Below, in pieces: positions 62,694-64,000 of a stretch of DNA of 64,000 bases. The position numbers and the translations under genes were made by a program. Source of the DNA: Streptomyces sp. ADI96-02 (lineage in GTDB: Bacteria > Actinomycetota > Actinomycetes > Streptomycetales > Streptomycetaceae). The stretch spans positions 247,387-311,386 of the forward strand of contig NZ_ML123034.1 in the NCBI RefSeq assembly GCF_003846185.1, in the 5' to 3' direction. Positions within the stretch are counted from its first letter, which is position 1, and every line of letters starts with the position of its first letter. Under the pieces are notes generated by a model, which saw only the letters and a program-made list of their open reading frames with translations, was not told where the DNA came from and made no database searches.

Positions 62694-63512
62694 TCAGCTG
62701 GGCGTCGGCCGGCGGGCCCCGTCGGCGGGTGCGGCCGTCGCCGGGGCCAGTGCGGACAGGAACTCCGTACGTCGGCGGAGCCGGAAGCCGAGCGATTCGT
62801 AGAGCCGGACGGCCCCGGTGTTGGAGGCGGCGGCGTGCAGGAACGGGGTCTCGCCCCGCTCGCGGATGCCGTGGGCGACGGCCAGGACGAGCCGGCTCCC
62901 CAGTCCCTGGCCGCGTGCGGACTCGTCGGTGCAGACGGCGCTGATCTCGCTCCAGCCCGGCGGACGCAGCCGCTCCCCCGCCATCGCGACCAGCTTCCCG
63001 CCTCGGCGTACGCCCAGATAGACGCCGAGCTCGATGGTGCGCGCCAGGAAGGGACCGGGGCGGGTGCGTGCCACCAGGTCCAGCATCTCCGGCACGTCCG
63101 CCGGGCCGAGCCGGACGGCCTCCGGGTCGGGCCGAGCGGCCACCCCCGCGTCCACGAGCTGAACCCCCTCGGCCCGGAAGACGACCTCCCAGTCCCTGGG
63201 CGGCGGCTCCCGGAACGCGGTCAGGGTGACCGCTCCGCCGGGTCCGGCCAGCGCGGCGACGTCGGCCCAGTCCCGCGCCTCGGGGTGGTCGGGCAGGGCC
63301 AGCCAGGGGCTGACGTCGACCGGGTAGCGCAGGATCCGGCCGCGCCGCTCGACGAAGTGGGCGTGCGGACCGGTGAGCGCCGACCGGGCGGGGTTGTCCA
63401 GCGGGTGCGGACCCGGGGGCGGGGCCGGCCTCCGGGGGATCGGTTCGCGCCGTTCGCCGCCGGCGGGGTCCGCGGGCCCGCGGCCCTCCTCGAACGCGTA
63501 CATCTCGCGCAT
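62694..63512 (-). CDS. GNAT family acetyltransferase with extended N-terminus
   Basis: 272 residues from ATG 63512, chosen for GGGAG just upstream; ATGs at 63524 and 63503 are alternatives. The C-terminal domain has a GNAT motif A (ISAVCTDESARGQGLGSRLV, the GQGLGS loop) and NTGAVRLYESLGFRLRR. The N-terminal 130 residues (GPHAHFVERRGRILRYPVDV, LALPDHPEARDW) resemble the FR47-like acetyltransferases' first half. Substrate unknown. Its terminator is the 62547 hairpin. Confidence 0.85.
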   Translation of the reverse strand: MREMYAFEEGRGPADPAGGERREPIPRRPAPPPGPHPLDNPARSALTGPHAHFVERRGRILRYPVDVSPWLALPDHPEARDWADVAALAGPGGAVTLTAFREPPPRDWEVVFRAEGVQLVDAGVAARPDPEAVRLGPADVPEMLDLVARTRPGPFLARTIELGVYLGVRRGGKLVAMAGERLRPPGWSEISAVCTDESARGQGLGSRLVLAVAHGIRERGETPFLHAAASNTGAVRLYESLGFRLRRRTEFLSALAPATAAPADGARRPTPS

Positions 63513-64000
63513 GTTCTCCCTCATTCCGGTCGATCGCCCAGTCCTCGCGGCGGCCTGGCGACGCCTCCGCGCCGTGTGCCCGCCGGCGGCGAAAAGCCGA
63601 AGGGCACGGGGCGTATTCCGCGTCCGGGAAGTGTTCACGACACCGCAATCGACCAGGGTCCGACCGGGGGGCCGGGCGGGCCTCCACCGCCCGTGGAGAC
63701 GGTCGCCGAAACCTCCGTCCCGAGCGGCGAATTCGACTCATCCACAGATCATTACGCGCCGCCGCGGTCCCAACGGAGTTCCGCCTGTGGCACTCTGGTG
63801 ACGACCGCCCCACCGGGCTCCCCCGTACCGGTGGGGCGGTTCTGCGCGCTCCTGGACGCGCCGGCGCCGCTGACGGCGCTTCAGGGCCGAACTCCGTCCT
63901 TTTCCGGCCGATTCGCACTCGGTGGCCAGATCAACTCCACCGGGCACGCATGAGACCGGAACCTCCGGGAAGGCGACCAGATCTCAAGGCCTACCACCTG
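63513..64000. other. Right-edge intergenic region
   Basis: 488 bases with no supportable gene. An orphan hairpin lies at 63804-63840. A short open frame begins at ATG 63950 (MRPEPPGRRPDLKAYHL to the edge) but has no SD and is cut by the window end, so I do not call it. Confidence 0.5.
63804..63840 (+). terminator. Orphan hairpin with no upstream gene
   Basis: A perfect 13-base stem, ACCGCCCCACCGG (63804-63816) with 63828-63840, loop of 11 bases, followed by TCT. On the plus strand it has no coding gene upstream, so it might end a small RNA or a leader, or serve a gene beyond the right edge as an attenuator. Confidence 0.6.

Noticed and set aside
63950..64000. Possible gene start at the right edge (ATG 63950)
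   Set aside because: No ribosome binding site and only 17 codons are visible.

Overview
This window looks like chromosomal DNA of a Streptomyces. The base composition is very GC-rich, coding third positions are almost all G or C, GTG starts and 4-base GTGA/ATGA overlaps are common, and the gene content is typical of the genus (streptogrisin-type protease, MutAB/MeaB, LAL regulator, SpoIIE-type phosphatase, class E sortase, several actinomycete families of unknown function). I see no transposase, integrase, tRNA, rRNA, CRISPR array or phage module. All identifications come from reading the sequence; no database search was run.

Layout. 0-15.3 kb: metabolic genes. These are a truncated rRNA-type methyltransferase, a secreted endonuclease I, a glutaminase-STAS fusion coupled to a lipoprotein, a baeRF-type protein, a frameshifted 2-hydroxyacid dehydrogenase, phosphoketolase, a succinate-semialdehyde dehydrogenase-like enzyme, an anti-sigma-type ATPase, and a three-subunit molybdenum hydroxylase of PaoABC type. 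15.3-22.3 kb: small proteins of poorly known families (DUF6479-, DUF6328-, DUF1992- and DUF6325-like, two VOC proteins, a GNAT, and a pair of related membrane/soluble proteins). One of them has a good sigma-B-like promoter, so this may be a stress-response neighbourhood. 22.4-29.4 kb: methylmalonyl-CoA mutase (mutA-mutB) with its chaperone meaB, then phosphoglucomutase. 29.7-33.3 kb: a compact accessory cluster (PhyH dioxygenase, DUF6309-like protein, catalytically altered SDR, aminotransferase of the glutamate-semialdehyde aminomutase type) that may be a small biosynthetic unit. 33.4-37 kb: secreted proteins, namely a NEP1-like (NLP) protein, a streptogrisin-like protease and a DUF3048 lipoprotein. 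37.2-41.8 kb: kdpFABC potassium pump operon headed by an extra 27-residue membrane peptide. 42.2-46.8 kb: a 31-residue ORF, an unrecognised 684-residue secreted protein, an ATPase and an MFS exporter.

46.9-54.7 kb is the most interesting segment. A class E sortase sits among two Ser/Thr/Pro-rich proteins that each end in a sorting signal (LARTG and LAPTG), a bifunctional penicillin-binding protein, a membrane-anchored protein overlapping the sortase gene, and a translationally coupled pair made of a degenerate ABC ATPase and a YhgE/Pip-type membrane protein. I infer a cell-surface assembly locus in which the exported substrates are linked by the sortase to peptidoglycan made by the PBP. 54.8-64 kb: an I36-like secreted protein, a large LAL-type LuxR regulator, the dhaKLM dihydroxyacetone kinase operon, a Nudix hydrolase, a SpoIIE-type phosphatase, a GNAT, and an orphan hairpin near the right edge.
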